Shown: positions 23,348-43,200 of the stretch, one piece after another
Numbering within the stretch: position 1 is the stretch's first letter
Layout: each line of letters opens with the position of its first letter
Source of the DNA: Oasisia sp. SBJ-2009
Lineage: Eukaryota > Annelida > Polychaeta > Sabellida > Siboglinidae
Direction of reading: 5' to 3'
DNA length: 64,000 nt
Assembly: GCA_964017155.1 (NCBI GenBank)
Contig: OZ024865.1
Location: forward strand, 13,617,029 to 13,681,028
Made by a program: the position numbers and the translations under genes
Notes under the pieces: generated by a model
What the model was told of the DNA's origin: nothing
Database searches by the model: none
Seen by the model: the letters and a program-made list of their open reading frames with translations, nothing else

Positions 23348-30361
<7,014 letters not shown>

Positions 30362-30381
30362 TCTAAAAGTAGTGCAATATA

Positions 30382-31099
30382 GGGCGTGTAAGTCTCGCGC
30401 GCAAAAACGAGGCTGGGGACAGTCGGGGGCAGGACGTCCATATTCTCCATGTTAACATATAGGACGTTGTTTTGTTTTTGGTTGTAATAATCGAGCTGTT
30501 CCCAAATAGCGTATTTCAGTTATATTTTCCGAAGGATTATTACAAGCAGAAGTAATGGAACACTTTGCCGGTGACAATGATCACTGAAATTATAGTTTTA
30601 GACGATTATTATGTTGGTTGCCATGGCATTAGCGGCAAGTACTTGTGTTTGGCGATCTTGAATAATAATGAAAAGTGTAATTTTTCGCGTAGTACAATCT
30701 GTTTGGGGCAAACGTGTACATGCGTTATGATTATGTGCATTTAGACAACTTGTCAGATATAAGTGCTTATCGAAACCACAACGTACAGCAATGTAAAATG
30801 AAAATCCCGTTAAAGACAGCTACGGCCTGACATCGTGACTATTATCTGCACTACGTAAATCGCTATGTGTCTATGATAGTGTGATAAACTCAATATTAAA
30901 TCGGACATTTAAGATAAGAAACGTATAACACAAGATATTTACGACCAGATTTTTCTAGTATTCACCAGTTGGAAGCTACAATTGTCATCCTTCGTTAGAA
31001 TATTATTCTGTTATCTAGTCCCCAATTAGTCTCGCTTAGTCCCCGATTACCTCCAGTCGCGCGGAGTCACGCCATGTATCGTGACCCACTTACAGGCCC
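30382..31099. mobile_element. TA-flanked MITE, copy 2 (inverted relative to copy 1)
   Basis: It starts GGGCGTGTAAGTCTCGCGCG after a TA and ends CCACTTACAGGCCC; the right TA has changed to TG. It is about 170 bp longer than copy 1 through an internal segment (about 30790-31010). It lies 18 bp upstream of the splice acceptor for coding exon 1 of transporter B. Confidence 0.75.
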
Positions 31100-31969
31100 T
31101 GTAGGAGTATACCAAATTGGTGAGGGTTTGGTCTTGTATATAATATACCGCCTTTACCTTCTTTTGTTTCGTAATTCGCGAACGAAAAAAAGTAAAGCAA
31201 AGTCGTTTTTATATATCAAGTAAAAAAAAATTATTCTGCTTTGCAGTAATGTAGTAGTTGTAATTCGTGTTAAGGTGGTAAATATCAATAAATAATTGTA
31301 TAATCACCAGAGAGCGGGGAAAATGTGACTAGTGTGTCATTATAATATTATATACCAATACAATTATATTTAAAAAATATATATACAATTGAAGCACCGT
31401 CACAACAAATACACAAATTATCAATGTTCAAGAAATAAAATTAATCTTTGCTAATTCAAATCAAGGCATCACTTTTGGAACTTTGCCTATCGAAACAGCA
31501 ATGCAACGTAGACTTGTCGAACACTGTTGTTACTCATGCCAGATAATCAAATGGAACTTTCGTACTTCGTCTGGTACGCTTGTTCTCGCTAGGGGGCGCA
31601 CTGCTACATAAGATAAACTTTCAACTGGAGAGCATAGGAAAACGAAACTAATGTATTTTTTTCTGCAAAATTTGCTTACATTGTGTATTGTCGTCGATAG
31701 TAAACATGTGCAACCTGACGCAATCTAACGATGTCTCATTGCTACCTTCAGCGGGTAGTCAAAAAGTTATCCGTTGCGAAACATGCATGTGTTTACGTGT
31801 GTGTGCGTGTGCGTGTGCGTGTGCGTGTGCGAGGCGATCGAAAATGTGTAGTTCGCAAATGTCAATTAACACAATACAGTATTTGTAGGTTGTCTGGTCG
31901 TGTTTTTTTTTCTGAGTAGCGATCACGATAAAATTATTTTGATATATGATGGGATAAATTATACTTGAT

Positions 31970-32195
31970 AAAACAGACAGTTAATACAAACCTGGACTCA
32001 GTGCATTGTCTATGCGTGGTCTACTGCCCCGGTGTATTCGAGGCGACATTTTCGCTCGCATCATTGATGCCAAGACGTGTCGTTTCAATCACGCCGACCT
32101 ATGGTGGTAACTACAGCTTACGTAGGCACACGATTGTTTTACATATCAACACATATCGTGTGACGTCATCTGATTTTGATGATTTCTACGTTTGA
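31970..32195 (-). promoter_or_regulatory. 5' flanking block of transporter B (probable noncoding exon and promoter)
   Basis: Homologous to 21880-22135 upstream of copy A. It has a perfect CRE, TGACGTCA (32161-32168), at the outer end and a potential donor (TCCAG|GTTTGTATT) at the inner end. Conservation after the flanking introns have diverged suggests a kept regulatory or transcribed element. Confidence 0.5.
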
Positions 32196-32199
32196 ATAC

Positions 32200-33250
32200 G
32201 AAACTATACACGTCTTGAGCTGTCAAAGGCATTTGAGGACTTCAAAAAAAATTACTTCGGTTAGGGAAAATTAATGCACGCCAAAATCTTACGAATCTAC
32301 GTACCTTTTGATTTACTACAGCATTGCTATTTCCACATGAACATGGTCACGGAATTTCGTCAATTCTGACGTTGTTTACCGTTTAATGCACTGATTATTG
32401 TTAATCGTTATTAGTTTTGCCATGTAACACTCCTACATCAATAAAGCCTGTTTATCTACGACAAATGTGATAATAATATTGTGAATAATAGTGTTCTTTT
32501 TCAGACATAAAGGTCTATACAAATGACATATGCATACACAATTAAAACGTGAACAGCAACTAAATATATTAGCAATAACTAGATGTGTTTAAAATAACTT
32601 GTTTTATTGTATTAAAACAGTATCTTTTAATGGGTTGATCGATAGTAACGCTTGCAAAAGTTCAGTAAATAAAATATGGATAATGATATTGTATGACCTG
32701 TATGGTGAAATGCATATACGTTATATATATGTGGTGGACATAATTCTTATGAAATAAAAGCATATCGTTACATGAAATAATTATGTTAACAGGACGGTGT
32801 ACGTCAAAAAAAATATATTTCTGAAGGAAACATTTAATTATAATTTGGGAGACGAAAGAATACATATGTGGTCCCGGACTGCCGTTAATGTGCACAGCAG
32901 ACGAACTGAGAATATTAATCTAGCGCGCGTCGCTCAGTAACTCATACTAAGCTATTTTATTTCGGCTAACCGTTTGCATTTTAATATTTTATCAGTGTTT
33001 TGTTCGCGAAGTAAATACAATTGTTAGAAATCCTACGTTGTATACGACCGCACAACGGAATGATTTCGAATCGTTCTTTGATAAAGGGCGACTACGTTAG
33101 CACTACTCGGGTTATGCAGTAGCGACTGGTAAAGTTAATTACTAGGAAACGTAAAATATCCATACATTGCGTAGGCTATCTGTCTGGGATAATGTAGCCA
33201 TCCTATGAGGGTATTTATTGGAAGGGAATAAAACGCTACTCAACCACTTC
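32200..33250. other. Intergenic stretch between transporter B and the zinc-finger gene
   Basis: AT-rich, with no coding frame or repeat family recognised. It separates the 5' side of transporter B from the 3' end of the zinc-finger gene. Confidence 0.5.
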
Positions 33251-33266
33251 AAACATGCACCAACAT

Positions 33267-33272
33267 TTTATT
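33267..33272 (-). terminator. Likely poly(A) signal of the zinc-finger gene
   Basis: AATAAA on the minus strand about 790 nt past the stop; another follows near 33216. The 3' UTR between includes a CGCA microsatellite (33841-33892). Confidence 0.4.
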
Positions 33273-33840
33273 AAAGAACCAGTATCTTTGGCGAAGTAAA
33301 TTAATTAATTTTATAAACTCGTCAATTGAAGCGGTACAATTTCACGATCGCCGCCGAATCAAGCCCATGTACGAGCCCAGAACGCGTGCGGTGTTTGAGC
33401 AAGGCGTAAGCGCACGAACCAATGAACTCGCCCCGTACAATAAGCAAGCGACGCGCGACACGATTTCAGTTCAATTCATTTCATTTCCACCAACGCCTCT
33501 TATAGCAGTGTTTTGTTTTCTAAAACAATCGCCAGTAAAATGCACGGTACATCGACAACGATACAACTGCGTCATATCCATAACAAGAATCACGTTGCGT
33601 GTGTGTATCAGGCATACCCTGTATCAACTTTCGCTGTTAGAACAGCAACGCAAACGTCTGCTTCGTCGGACAGTCTTGGCATGCATTTTAAATGCGTTTT
33701 ATATGGCCACGACTATGAAGCGTCCTTCGATCATAAGTCAGGTGGAACTGTTGGATGCCCGCTCAAGATGCAAGCCTCAGACAGGTCAAATCACAACAGA
33801 CGTAAGCGTCACAATCAGTGTCTTTGAATTCATTCGATCG

Positions 33841-33844
33841 CGTA

Positions 33845-33892
<48 letters not shown>
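33841..33892. repeat. Microsatellite (CGCA)n in the zinc-finger gene 3' UTR
   Basis: Twelve or so CGCA units about 170 nt past the stop codon. Confidence 0.9.
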
Positions 33893-34061
33893 CATACACG
33901 CGCTGCGTAATCAACCGTGCCATTAAATGCCAACAGAAACGACGATTGGATCGCGGCGACTTTCGCGGAATGACCATCAGCACGACAATTACGAAAACGA
34001 GGCTCCATTCGCACGGAACGACGCTCCGGGTCGGAGTTACACCCCGAACCGGTTAGGTTTT

Positions 34062-37000
34062 TTATATCCCGAACGGGTTGTAGACGACGGGAAAGCGGGG
34101 ATGGTGCTTGTGGATGTGCTCGGCGATCACCTCCTTGCTGGGCTGAGGCGGCACGGAGCAGTACGGACAGGCCCAGCGCACGATCGACCCGTGGCCGACG
34201 ATGTGGTCGTGCAGGGCCGCCCGGTTGTCCGTCTCGTAGGGGCAGTGCGGACACTTCTTCACGTGCGCCCGACTACCGTTGTACGGGAGCCGGGCGACGA
34301 ACTGGTGCGCCGCGGGCGGAGGGGGTCGCCTCGCCAGCGGCGGCGTCACGTGACGCGAAGGCGGCGGCGCCACCTGCACCTGATACGGTGGCGGCGGCGC
34401 GCGCACCGGACGTTGCACGGCGGCGCCGCCTGGCGGCCGGTACACGACGGCCGGCGTGCGCAGGCGCGGCCGCAGGTTGAACACGCTGAACGACTCCTTG
34501 ATGGCGGCGTCGTCGTCGTCTTCGTCGTCGGCGATGTTGATGATGGCGGGTGAGCGAGGCACGCCCGGGGCCGCGGGACGGGACGCGACGGGAGGGCGGA
34601 CTCCGGGGATCATCATCCGCGCGCCCGACGTCTGCGCGGGGCGCGCGCCCTCGGCGGCAGCGCGCCCCGCGTCCAGCATCGTGAGGGGTATGAGCGGAGG
34701 CGGGCCGCGGCGCATCATCGACGTCACGTGGTTGGCGTGCGCCGGACGCGCCTGCGCGCCGACGTTCGACACGACGTTGTTCATGTGCGCCGGGCGGATG
34801 TTGCCGAGCGGCGGGTACTGGTGGCTGGCCGGCGGCGGCGGCAGTCGCGAGCCCACCGGCACGTAGTTGTTGGGCGGGGTCACGTGGTTCTGGTTGACAG
34901 GGGGCGCTAGACCCGTGTGCGCCGGCCGCACCATGGGGACACTCGACATGATCGGATGACGTAGCGACGTCGTCACGTTCTGGTGGAGCATCGACGTCGT
35001 CGCGTTCAGCGGACGCCTCAGCTGGGCCTGCAGCGCAGGCGCAGTGGCGCCGGGAATGGGCGGCGCGACGCCTGGCGGCAGGGGAGGACGCACGGCCACC
35101 AGGCGGCGCTTGCTGGCCGGTTGCGATTTCACGAAGATGATGTCGTCGTCATCGCCGGCGGCAGGGTTCTTTGCCGGGTCCGACGACGTGGGCTGTACGC
35201 CACCGGAAGCGACGCTGAGCGTCTCAGACGGCCTGACCATGTCAGACATAGGCGTCTTGTTGCCGGAGCTCACAAGTCTCAGGTCAACGCCGCTGGTGAC
35301 CGCCATAATTTCCGGGCTCGGTGACGTCATAGACGCGGGCACCGTCGTACGAGACAATATGGCCGCCCCGGTCGTCGGACAAGCGTCAGACGTTCCACAC
35401 GTGTCTGGCAACTCGTCGTGATACGCCATCATGATCACCTGACCTATCGTCACGTTCGTCATGACAGTCGTCGACGTCTTCGTCTTTGCTGACGTCACCG
35501 GCGTCGGTGCCACCGGTGTCCGTGCCACCGGCGTCGGCGCCACCGCTGATATCACCGTTGTCGGCGCCACCGCTGACACCACCGGCGTCGCTACGTTTGC
35601 TGACGTCACAGGCGCCGCAGCGGTGATAGGCACCTCCGCGTTCGCTGACGTCACATCGCCAGTGGCCGTCGTCAACCGGAAGTACTTGTCGCTGTTGACG
35701 ATGTTGATGGGCACGTCTACGGGCTGTGAGGCATGAGACTTCTCGATGTGACGTACGATATTGGCCCGCTGCGGCGAACACCCGAACTGGCAGTAGGGAC
35801 ACGCGAACCACAGGTCGACGTTGTGCTTAGCGCGGATGTGCGTCATCATCAAGTCCTGGTCGCGCAGGCGCAGCGAGCACATCTGGCACTGGATCAGCGG
35901 CAGCGGCTCCGGCCTTGCCGCCAGACTGCGCACGTCCGTGATGCTACATGGCGCCGCCAGAGGCGACGCTGGACGATTGCTATTCGCGCCTGCGCACGTC
36001 GCCGCCGTGTCCGATTCGCCCGACTTGTTGGCACTTCCGTTGGTCGTCGCGTCGGCTGCTTTCTCCGCGGAGCGGGTGCCACTGACAACACTCAAATCGG
36101 CCACAGAGGTAGTTGTTGGAGTCGGTGATATGGCGGCATCCGCGCTGTCAGGTGCCTCACGCGAGACGGCCTCGGGAGAGGAGCAGGCGCCTCTGTCGCT
36201 ACCGACATCTGAGGCAACGTCAGTCGGCGTTGCCGCCACCTCGGTGTTGGATTTCACTGATGCCGTCGCTGGTAAGTCGTCGTCGTTGTCAGAGCGAAGC
36301 ACCAACGGCAGGTCTGTGGGTTGGTTCGTGTCGGTGGAATGTGCGAGTATGTCACTGTCGGAGGTCGGCTCCTCTGCAGCGGATGTAACCTCGTTTGGAG
36401 CATCGTTCGTCTGCGCGGCTATGTCTGGCGTCCCGTGGTCGCTGTCAGGTACGGGTGATGGTGAAACCTTCTCAGCCGTTGCTGCAGTTGCTTCTACCGA
36501 CGTTACAACTGTTGGTGGCATCTCTCCGTCGCTGAGAGCAGGCGAACACATCGCAGCTGCAGACTCACACGCGTCACTCGCCATGGACTTGTCGCCACCG
36601 TCAGCGGTCACCGCGGTGTTTGTAACACCCGCTGGGCTCTGTTCAACATTCTCGGTATCACTCATCGGAACCACGGGTGGGTTGGTCATTTCACCCTGTT
36701 CACCGTCTCCGAGTTCACCGTCTTCGGTCACGGAAGAAACACCGTTGGCGTCCACCGGTTCAGCTCGCACGGTATCACCCGGCAGCTGGCTGTCCTCGAC
36801 GGGTACATCCGGGACACCTACACCGCCGGCTTCGGCGTCGCAGCTGGTCGTCTCCTTGTCCTCTGTTTTGTCGTCGTTGGTGTCACTTGTTCCAGATCCC
36901 TCGAACGACGCCGTGTCACCTTTCGCGTCGTCATCACGTGCATCCTTCGCGTCCGCTTCGTCCACGGTGTCACCGATCGTGTCCGTCACAGCAGCGGACG

Positions 37001-37268
37001 TGACGTCATCAGAACAAGTCGTGGTTGCGTCACACGGTCCGGTAGGGAGACGCGATACTTCGGTGACAACAGATCCACCGTCAGCCGACGGTTCGCTCGG
37101 TGTTGCGGTGTCCGTGACGGGCGTGTCGTTGGTGTCCGCCGGTGTGTGTTCCATCGTAGCCGTCCACGTCGTCAGGTCTGACGCAGCGTCTGGGCGGGGA
37201 GCGAACGGGAGAAGGCATGGCACCAGAGGGGGCGGTTCTTCCGTGTCGCTCTGTTCGCGGGCCGCACT
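34062..37268 (-). CDS. Zinc-finger gene exon 8 (last; finger pairs 3 and 4)
   Basis: A 3207-nt exon after acceptor TTTGTGTTTTAG, open to TGA-free end at TAG/TAA-type stop 34062. A long acidic Asp/Thr/Ser-rich part is followed by IQCQMCSLRLRDQDLMMTH and FACPYCQFGCSPQRANIV (pair 3), then an Ala/Thr/Val repeat, a Pro-rich region and the terminal pair KKCPHCPYETDNRAALHDH and WACPYCSVPPQPSKEV. The protein ends in NPFGI. Strong GC and CpG richness sets it apart from the introns. Confidence 0.9.
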   Translation of the reverse strand, partial: SAAREQSDTEEPPPLVPCLLPFAPRPDAASDLTTWTATMEHTPADTNDTPVTDTATPSEPSADGGSVVTEVSRLPTGPCDATTTCSDDVTSAAVTDTIGDTVDEADAKDARDDDAKGDTASFEGSGTSDTNDDKTEDKETTSCDAEAGGVGVPDVPVEDSQLPGDTVRAEPVDANGVSSVTEDGELGDGEQGEMTNPPVVPMSDTENVEQSPAGVTNTAVTADGGDKSMASDACESAAAMCSPALSDGEMPPTVVTSVEATAATAEKVSPSPVPDSDHGTPDIAAQTNDAPNEVTSAAEEPTSDSDILAHSTDTNQPTDLPLVLRSDNDDDLPATASVKSNTEVAATPTDVASDVGSDRGACSSPEAVSREAPDSADAAISPTPTTTSVADLSVVSGTRSAEKAADATTNGSANKSGESDTAATCAGANSNRPASPLAAPCSITDVRSLAARPEPLPLIQCQMCSLRLRDQDLMMTHIRAKHNVDLWFACPYCQFGCSPQRANIVRHIEKSHASQPVDVPINIVNSDKYFRLTTATGDVTSANAEVPITAAAPVTSANVATPVVSAVAPTTVISAVAPTPVARTPVAPTPVTSAKTKTSTTVMTNVTIGQVIMMAYHDELPDTCGTSDACPTTGAAILSRTTVPASMTSPSPEIMAVTSGVDLRLVSSGNKTPMSDMVRPSETLSVASGGVQPTSSDPAKNPAAGDDDDIIFVKSQPASKRRLVAVRPPLPPGVAPPIPGATAPALQAQLRRPLNATTSMLHQNVTTSLRHPIMSSVPMVRPAHTGLAPPVNQNHVTPPNNYVPVGSRLPPPPASHQYPPLGNIRPAHMNNVVSNVGAQARPAHANHVTSMMRRGPPPLIPLTMLDAGRAAAEGARPAQTSGARMMIPGVRPPVASRPAAPGVPRSPAIINIADDEDDDDAAIKESFSVFNLRPRLRTPAVVYRPPGGAAVQRPVRAPPPPYQVQVAPPPSRHVTPPLARRPPPPAAHQFVARLPYNGSRAHVKKCPHCPYETDNRAALHDHIVGHGSIVRWACPYCSVPPQPSKEVIAEHIHKHHPRFPVVYNPFGI

Positions 37269-40200
37269 CTAAAACACAAACGAACACGACAGCTTAGCAT
37301 AACCTGTTGTGACTGTGGCCAGTGCTAAATCGTGAATAAATACACAATTCGATATCGTCTCAGTACCAGTGTTTTTTCCCCGCTGTGGGCCACCTCGCAG
37401 TAAATATATAAAGCTATAACCTGCATTGCATGGCCCCTAAGTCAAACCAGTTAACGAAGGTACCAAATATACAGGTATATTTTTATTACTTATATAATTA
37501 TAATTATAGTAATAAAGATAAATTATTATACTCGACGACGAACCAGTTGAACTCACAATGACAGTTTAAGCTATGATTATTACTGCTGGTAAAAACTGTC
37601 CAATCAATCAAACTACTGTCCCCACTAAACACTGCAGTACTCGCAGAAAGCATACGCTCAAATAATCTTTACGAGCCGTTATAAGCGTGTAACAGCCCCT
37701 TTAGGCGTCACTGTCTAACGACAAGAATACATCCATTGCTATCCGGGTCCTGAACTTAACACAACTAGTGTTCTAAGTGCCGTAGACGGAAAGTCATCCT
37801 CAGCACAATACAAAAACATTAACAAAATTAGAACACATACAACGAGAACATAATACATACATACAAACAGGAAAGATTGAAAACGATCCCGATGAAGCTA
37901 GATAATAAAACAATAGTTTGTCTACATGGTGTTAACGGAAGAAGCACCTGCTGCTTGCCACAAGGAGGAATATTAACCGCCAGCGCTTATGCCAGACAAG
38001 GCACTGTGGAGAGGAAACAGAAGACGAACCCTTACCTTTTCGAGATGCGGCATCGTGTCGGATACGCCGGCCGAACCACACTCGTCATCCACCGGGACTC
38101 CACCAACGGCTGACGACGGCTCGTCACTCTGTCGCTCGGATTCTTCTACCCGCCCCGAGTGGGTGGAGCCAGCACTCGCCGGCCCTGCCGACGCATCAGC
38201 GTCCACTGACGAGTTCTTGACCAGCGCCAACGGCTCCTGTGCCCGGGCGAGCGCCGTGGACGGAGCCACGTACGTGTCGACACTCGACAACAGCGGCATG
38301 GCCGGGTTGTGCGGCCCGGAACCAGCCGAATCAGTCGGCGACATATGCGTGCTACATAGTACTGCATTTCCATCCGTCAAAACACTGCTCTGCAGCTCTT
38401 TCTTCGCCCGAATCGCGTTGTTTTCATCCGGCGTGTGATCCGCGATCGGTCGAGCCTTAGCCGCTGTCCTCGCCGACGGCTGTAGGGTGAGCGGCTGCGT
38501 GACCTGCGGGTGTTCACTGGAGAGCGCCTTCTGACTGAGGAACGTCTGTCCGGGCTGGACGATGAGCGGCTGCCCGATGAGCGGCTGTCCGTGGAGCTGC
38601 GCCGACGCGTCGCCCCCGGCTCCGGGCAGCGCGAGCACCGTGCAGCTGGCGGCGTCGACCCCGTTCGCCTCGGCCTCCTTCACGTCCCACACCTCGTAGT
38701 AGTCGGGCTCGTAGCGCAGCTGCACGTCGGCGTCGCCGTGCCAGCGCTTATAGTGCTTAGTCATGCCGTGCTCCGTGCGGCAGTAGGCGCGGTCGCACAG
38801 CGCGCAGATGAGGCGCCGGTCGCTTGCGTGCGCGTCGAGCACGTGGCGCTGCATTGTCACCACGCTGTTCGTCGCGTACGTGCAGCGCTTGCACTGGTAG
38901 TACGGCTGGTGCGGGTTGACGGCATCGAGCGTCGGGATGCGCGGCCGCACGCCGCCGGCGGCCGACTCCTCCTCCTCTTCGAGGAGCTCGGACGGCGCGT
39001 GCTTCGGCCGCACGCGCTGCACGGTGTAGTAGTCGCTGCGGTGCCGCTGCGGCCGCGCCACGATGTCGGGCTCGGCGCCCGGGTGGTCCAGGCGCGTGTG
39101 CGTGACGACGCCGTTCTGCGTCGTGAACGCCTCGCCGCAGTGGCCGCACGTGTACGGCTCGACACTCGTGTGCGCGTACACGTGCTCGTCCATCAGGCTG
39201 CGGATGGACGTCTTGAACGCGCACACGTTGCACTGGAATCGTCGCAGCGGTTTCCGCGGTCGCTTCCGCAGCGGCGCGTCGTCGGCGCCGACTGTGCGCG
39301 GAATGCGAGCGGCCACCAATGGGGCGTGTTCTTCCGGCGACGACGGGGAACTGGCGTCGGTTCGGTACGGAGACCCGAAACCACCCGTCGTGTCTCCGTC
39401 GACAGCAGCAACACCGACACACTCCTCGACCCGCCTTTCTTCGCCGTCGCCCACATTCAACTTGGCCACTTTCGCCGCCGGCTGCGTCGGCTCCGCACAC
39501 TTCGCCGGCGTCGTCACTTCCGCTTCCGACGTAGCGTCGTTGTCCGCCGACAACGCAGTTAGGCGGCTGATGTTGAGGCACTTGAGGAAGTCGACGAGCA
39601 TCACCCGACATGGCCGGCACACACGGAGCATGTCCTGCGCGCTGCCACTCCGGGGGCAGCTCTCTGTCTCCGCTTCCGTCGCCGCTGGCATCTTCGTCTG
39701 CTTCGCGAACAAGTACCAGTAGCGGTTCTTCTTACCACGTGTCGTCATCCGTTTCACGGAGTACGACTTCGGCGGCGGCGCCTCCGTCTCGGAATGAGGC
39801 TTTTCGTCGTCTTCAGCCGACGCTGCAACGTCTTTCGTTTTCTTACGCTTCTTGGTAGATTGGGGTTGGCGCGCGATAACTTCGTCGTCTGTCGGTTTAT
39901 GCGCCTTATATTTCCGTTTGACCCCTTTGTATGTCTGCTTCCAAGAAAAGTCGGGTTTCTCTTTCGCTGCTTTGTATTTCTTTCGCGGGCCTTTGGTCGC
40001 ACTCTTGGCCTTCTGTTCTGTGTTCTTCTTACTTGACATTTTCTTTCCCTTCCCGCCGGGTGTGATCTGTTCATCCACCTCCGCAGTGCAGCTTTCCACC
40101 TTTTCCACGACGGAAGCATCTGCGGATTTTTCGTCTTTCATCGTGGAATTTTCTGCCTTTTTCGTGATGGACGAGGTGGACATTTCCTCTTTCACCGCGA

Positions 40201-43200
40201 TACTGTCCCCCTGTGCTACCTTTGCCACTATGCTGTCTATCACCATTTCTACTGTGCTACTTATACCCGTTTCTACGCCGACACTTTCCGCATTTCCAAA
40301 CTCGAGCTTTCCAGCGATGGACGATGCCTCAACGTCCGACTCATTTTCGGTTTCGCCGTGCGTCGATTCCTTGCTACTTTTCTTGACAGGCGTAGTTTCT
40401 TCTGTTGACGTTGACGTTGACGTTGTGTCTGTGCTAGATCCGAGCTCCCTCCTCTTCGCCATCGCATAACGCTGCAGTCTACTCGGAGGTCCATCGACGT
40501 CGTTAAGAAGTTCAAGCGCGCTGCGCCGCTTATATGTCTTACGTTTTCGCGTTTTCTGTTTCTCGACACTAGCCGCCTCGTCGACTGTCTGGGACTTCGT
40601 CTGGTTTTGTGATGTTTTGTGGACGTCTGGTGAAAGCAGGCCGTCGACTTCAGCGGGTGTGGCGACGACAGGACCGCTCGAGACCTCCAACGAGTTTGTC
40701 TTGACACGACCATAGATCGTATCCGCCGTGGCACCGTCTACAGAACTAGTGTCTTTATCACTGCTGGCCACGGTAATGTCTTTCATCGGTACATCACTCG
40801 TTCCGATATCGTCTAGTTTTATAGAGGGCTTCTCTTCCGCGCTGACAGCGGAACAAGGCTCTTTCAAATCGGTCACATCATCGGTTTGTTTCACAGACTT
40901 TGCTTTGACACCGACTTTCTTGTCCGTCTCATCGGGCTTGGCTTCAACTGCCAATTCCTTCGGGACTACTCTATTGCTCATCTCATCAAGGTCAGGTTTC
41001 GTCTGGCTGCCCTTAGGCTGTAGAGCCTTCAGTGGCTCGTTAGATGACAATGAGTCACAGGATCCCGTCGGACTCGGGGGATTGCTGGGATCTGGACCAC
41101 AGATTGTAACAACCTTTAGCACCTTGGTTTTTCTACCTGGTTTCACTATCTTAACACTGTCTTTGACTGTCTTACATCCACTACTTAATGCTACAGTATT
41201 GCTCTTATCACTAGCACGTGCGACGTCTGTTGAATCTACGGACGCTTTATCGTCGTCCATATCACTGTTCGCTTTGTCACTGCCTGAGTTGGTTTGCTTG
41301 ACCATGTCTTCTGTCGGAGAAGTCTCAACTGACATGCCCTGAGCTTTCTTCTTCTTCATGGGTCCTCCCTTCGGTTTGCTTGCCTTCAGGGATGTCTTGG
41401 CCAATGTCTTTGGTTTCATCTTTCTGCGACCATCCACCTTTTCACCACCTTGTTTAGATTTCTTTGGGCCACCTGCTCCAACAGACACGGGCTAACGTCA
41501 GCACGATCAACTCTGTTTAAGGCATACCCGGTAGTTACATTACACACATTCATAGGTGTGCTAATTCTCAACTTTTTTGGGGCAAACCCAAATTTTGTTT
41601 GTGGGATTTGTGATCAGTGAAATAAATAGCCACAACACAGACATTAAAAATATGTTATACAACAAACTTGTTTGCTGAAACATGGAAGAACCGTAATTGA
41701 GAACTAGCACAGTTTGTTGGGCTATTCATATAAAAGCAGAGTAGCTGCCAACCAGGTTGGAGTCACGGACAAGTACATTTGCCTAGCTTTGGTTATTTCA
41801 GGACTAGTAATCCTTTAGGTGGACTAGTATCCCAGCCCTTTGTCTGTACTAGTCCTGCTGTCAAGTAAGATATAAGTTCAGCCCCAGGTAGGAAGTAGCA
41901 GAGGACGTCCAAGACCAACAGCGTGAAGCTTGGTGGGAGAGGAGAAAGGAGGTTTAGAGTGAGGACTGGAGACAGCTGGTGATGACAGTGAAATGGGATC
42001 AGTGTAGGAAGTCTGTAAGCATTTATGCCGGATCCATATTTTGTCAGTCCAAAAATGCCCCGGTAGACACGTGCATCTCAACTCACATACACAGTAGACA
42101 GTCCAGATGTGTATATAAATCCAGTCCAGGAATACTCAATAACTCATGTGACACCCATTTTCAAAGCATAATTGCCAACATGTAGATGAAACATGCTTTC
42201 ATTTGGTCTGACAATTTTGACCACCTCCAAACACACTTTAGCACACAAAATGACAGGCGGAGGAGTCTCTAGATAAAGCTATTTTAGAAGTACCATAACG
42301 AATACTGACAACGCTTATGGTGACGGCATCACCTTAAATTTAAGGATGAAAGTGGTCAGGAAATGTGACAAAGTACGGCCAAACGGGAATACTCACCAGA
42401 GAGTTTACCTGCTGTTTTCGCTACTTTGCCCTCAGCCAGTTTCTTGCTCAGCATCCGCCAATTGTACTTCCGCTTTGGCTTCACGGCGGCTTTTCCTTCA
42501 GAAGTCCCATCTACAGCCCCACTGGGTTTGTTGTCCGTGTTCGCTGTGAGAAGAGCCTCTGTTCTTGCCACACCTGAAGTTTCACTCTGTGGGCCGTCCT
42601 GAGACACACTCAACTTAGAACTGATGGCTTTTCTTACGTACTTCCTCTTCACCTTCTTTGGAACAACAGCAGGGGCTTCTACAGTTGTCCTTTCAGCTGG
42701 CTCGCCAAGTTTTGGGTTCACCACAGAGGTGTCGGTGAAAAGAATTTCTGACCTTGCCACACTCGACGTGTCAGTTTCACTGCCGTCGATGGAGGCAACG
42801 CTCGACTGAGAAGAATTATTGGTACGTCTGTGGTACTTCCTCTTCACTTTCTTTATTGTCACCTCTTCCACTGATGCCTTCTCTGGGGCCTCACTGGGTT
42901 TTGGGTCCACTACAGGGATAGAAGGTTCTGTTTGTGGCACATCTGGCGTGTCATTTACGCTGCTCTCTTGGCAAGCACTCGACTGGGCGCTGTCTTTGTT
43001 CTGTTCCTTCTTGCCAGGTTTCCGTCGTATACACTTCATGCCTGTCGTGTGCTGCTTTCTCATGGTATACACCTTCTTCTTCTTCTTGCGCTTCTTCAAG
43101 ATCTTCGCTACATTTAATTCTTGCTTCGCTTTCTTTGCGGCCACCACCAGGAGGGAGGTTGTAGATTTCTTGCCCAACACAACTGTCTTTCGGCTACCCC

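Noticed and set aside
33367..34056. 229-codon plus-strand frame
   Set aside because: It runs antisense through the zinc-finger gene 3' UTR and a CGCA microsatellite; no similarity.
35821..37272. 483-codon open frame on the plus strand
   Set aside because: It is antisense to exon 8 of the zinc-finger gene. The GC- and CpG-rich Thr/Ser/Val/Ala codons of the real exon leave the opposite strand open, and the antisense product has no domain and no splice or start context.
38510..39722. Plus-strand frames of 350 and 219 codons
   Set aside because: Shadows of exon 7. The real frame has canonical zinc fingers and correct splice borders; the antisense products are Arg-rich or low-complexity.
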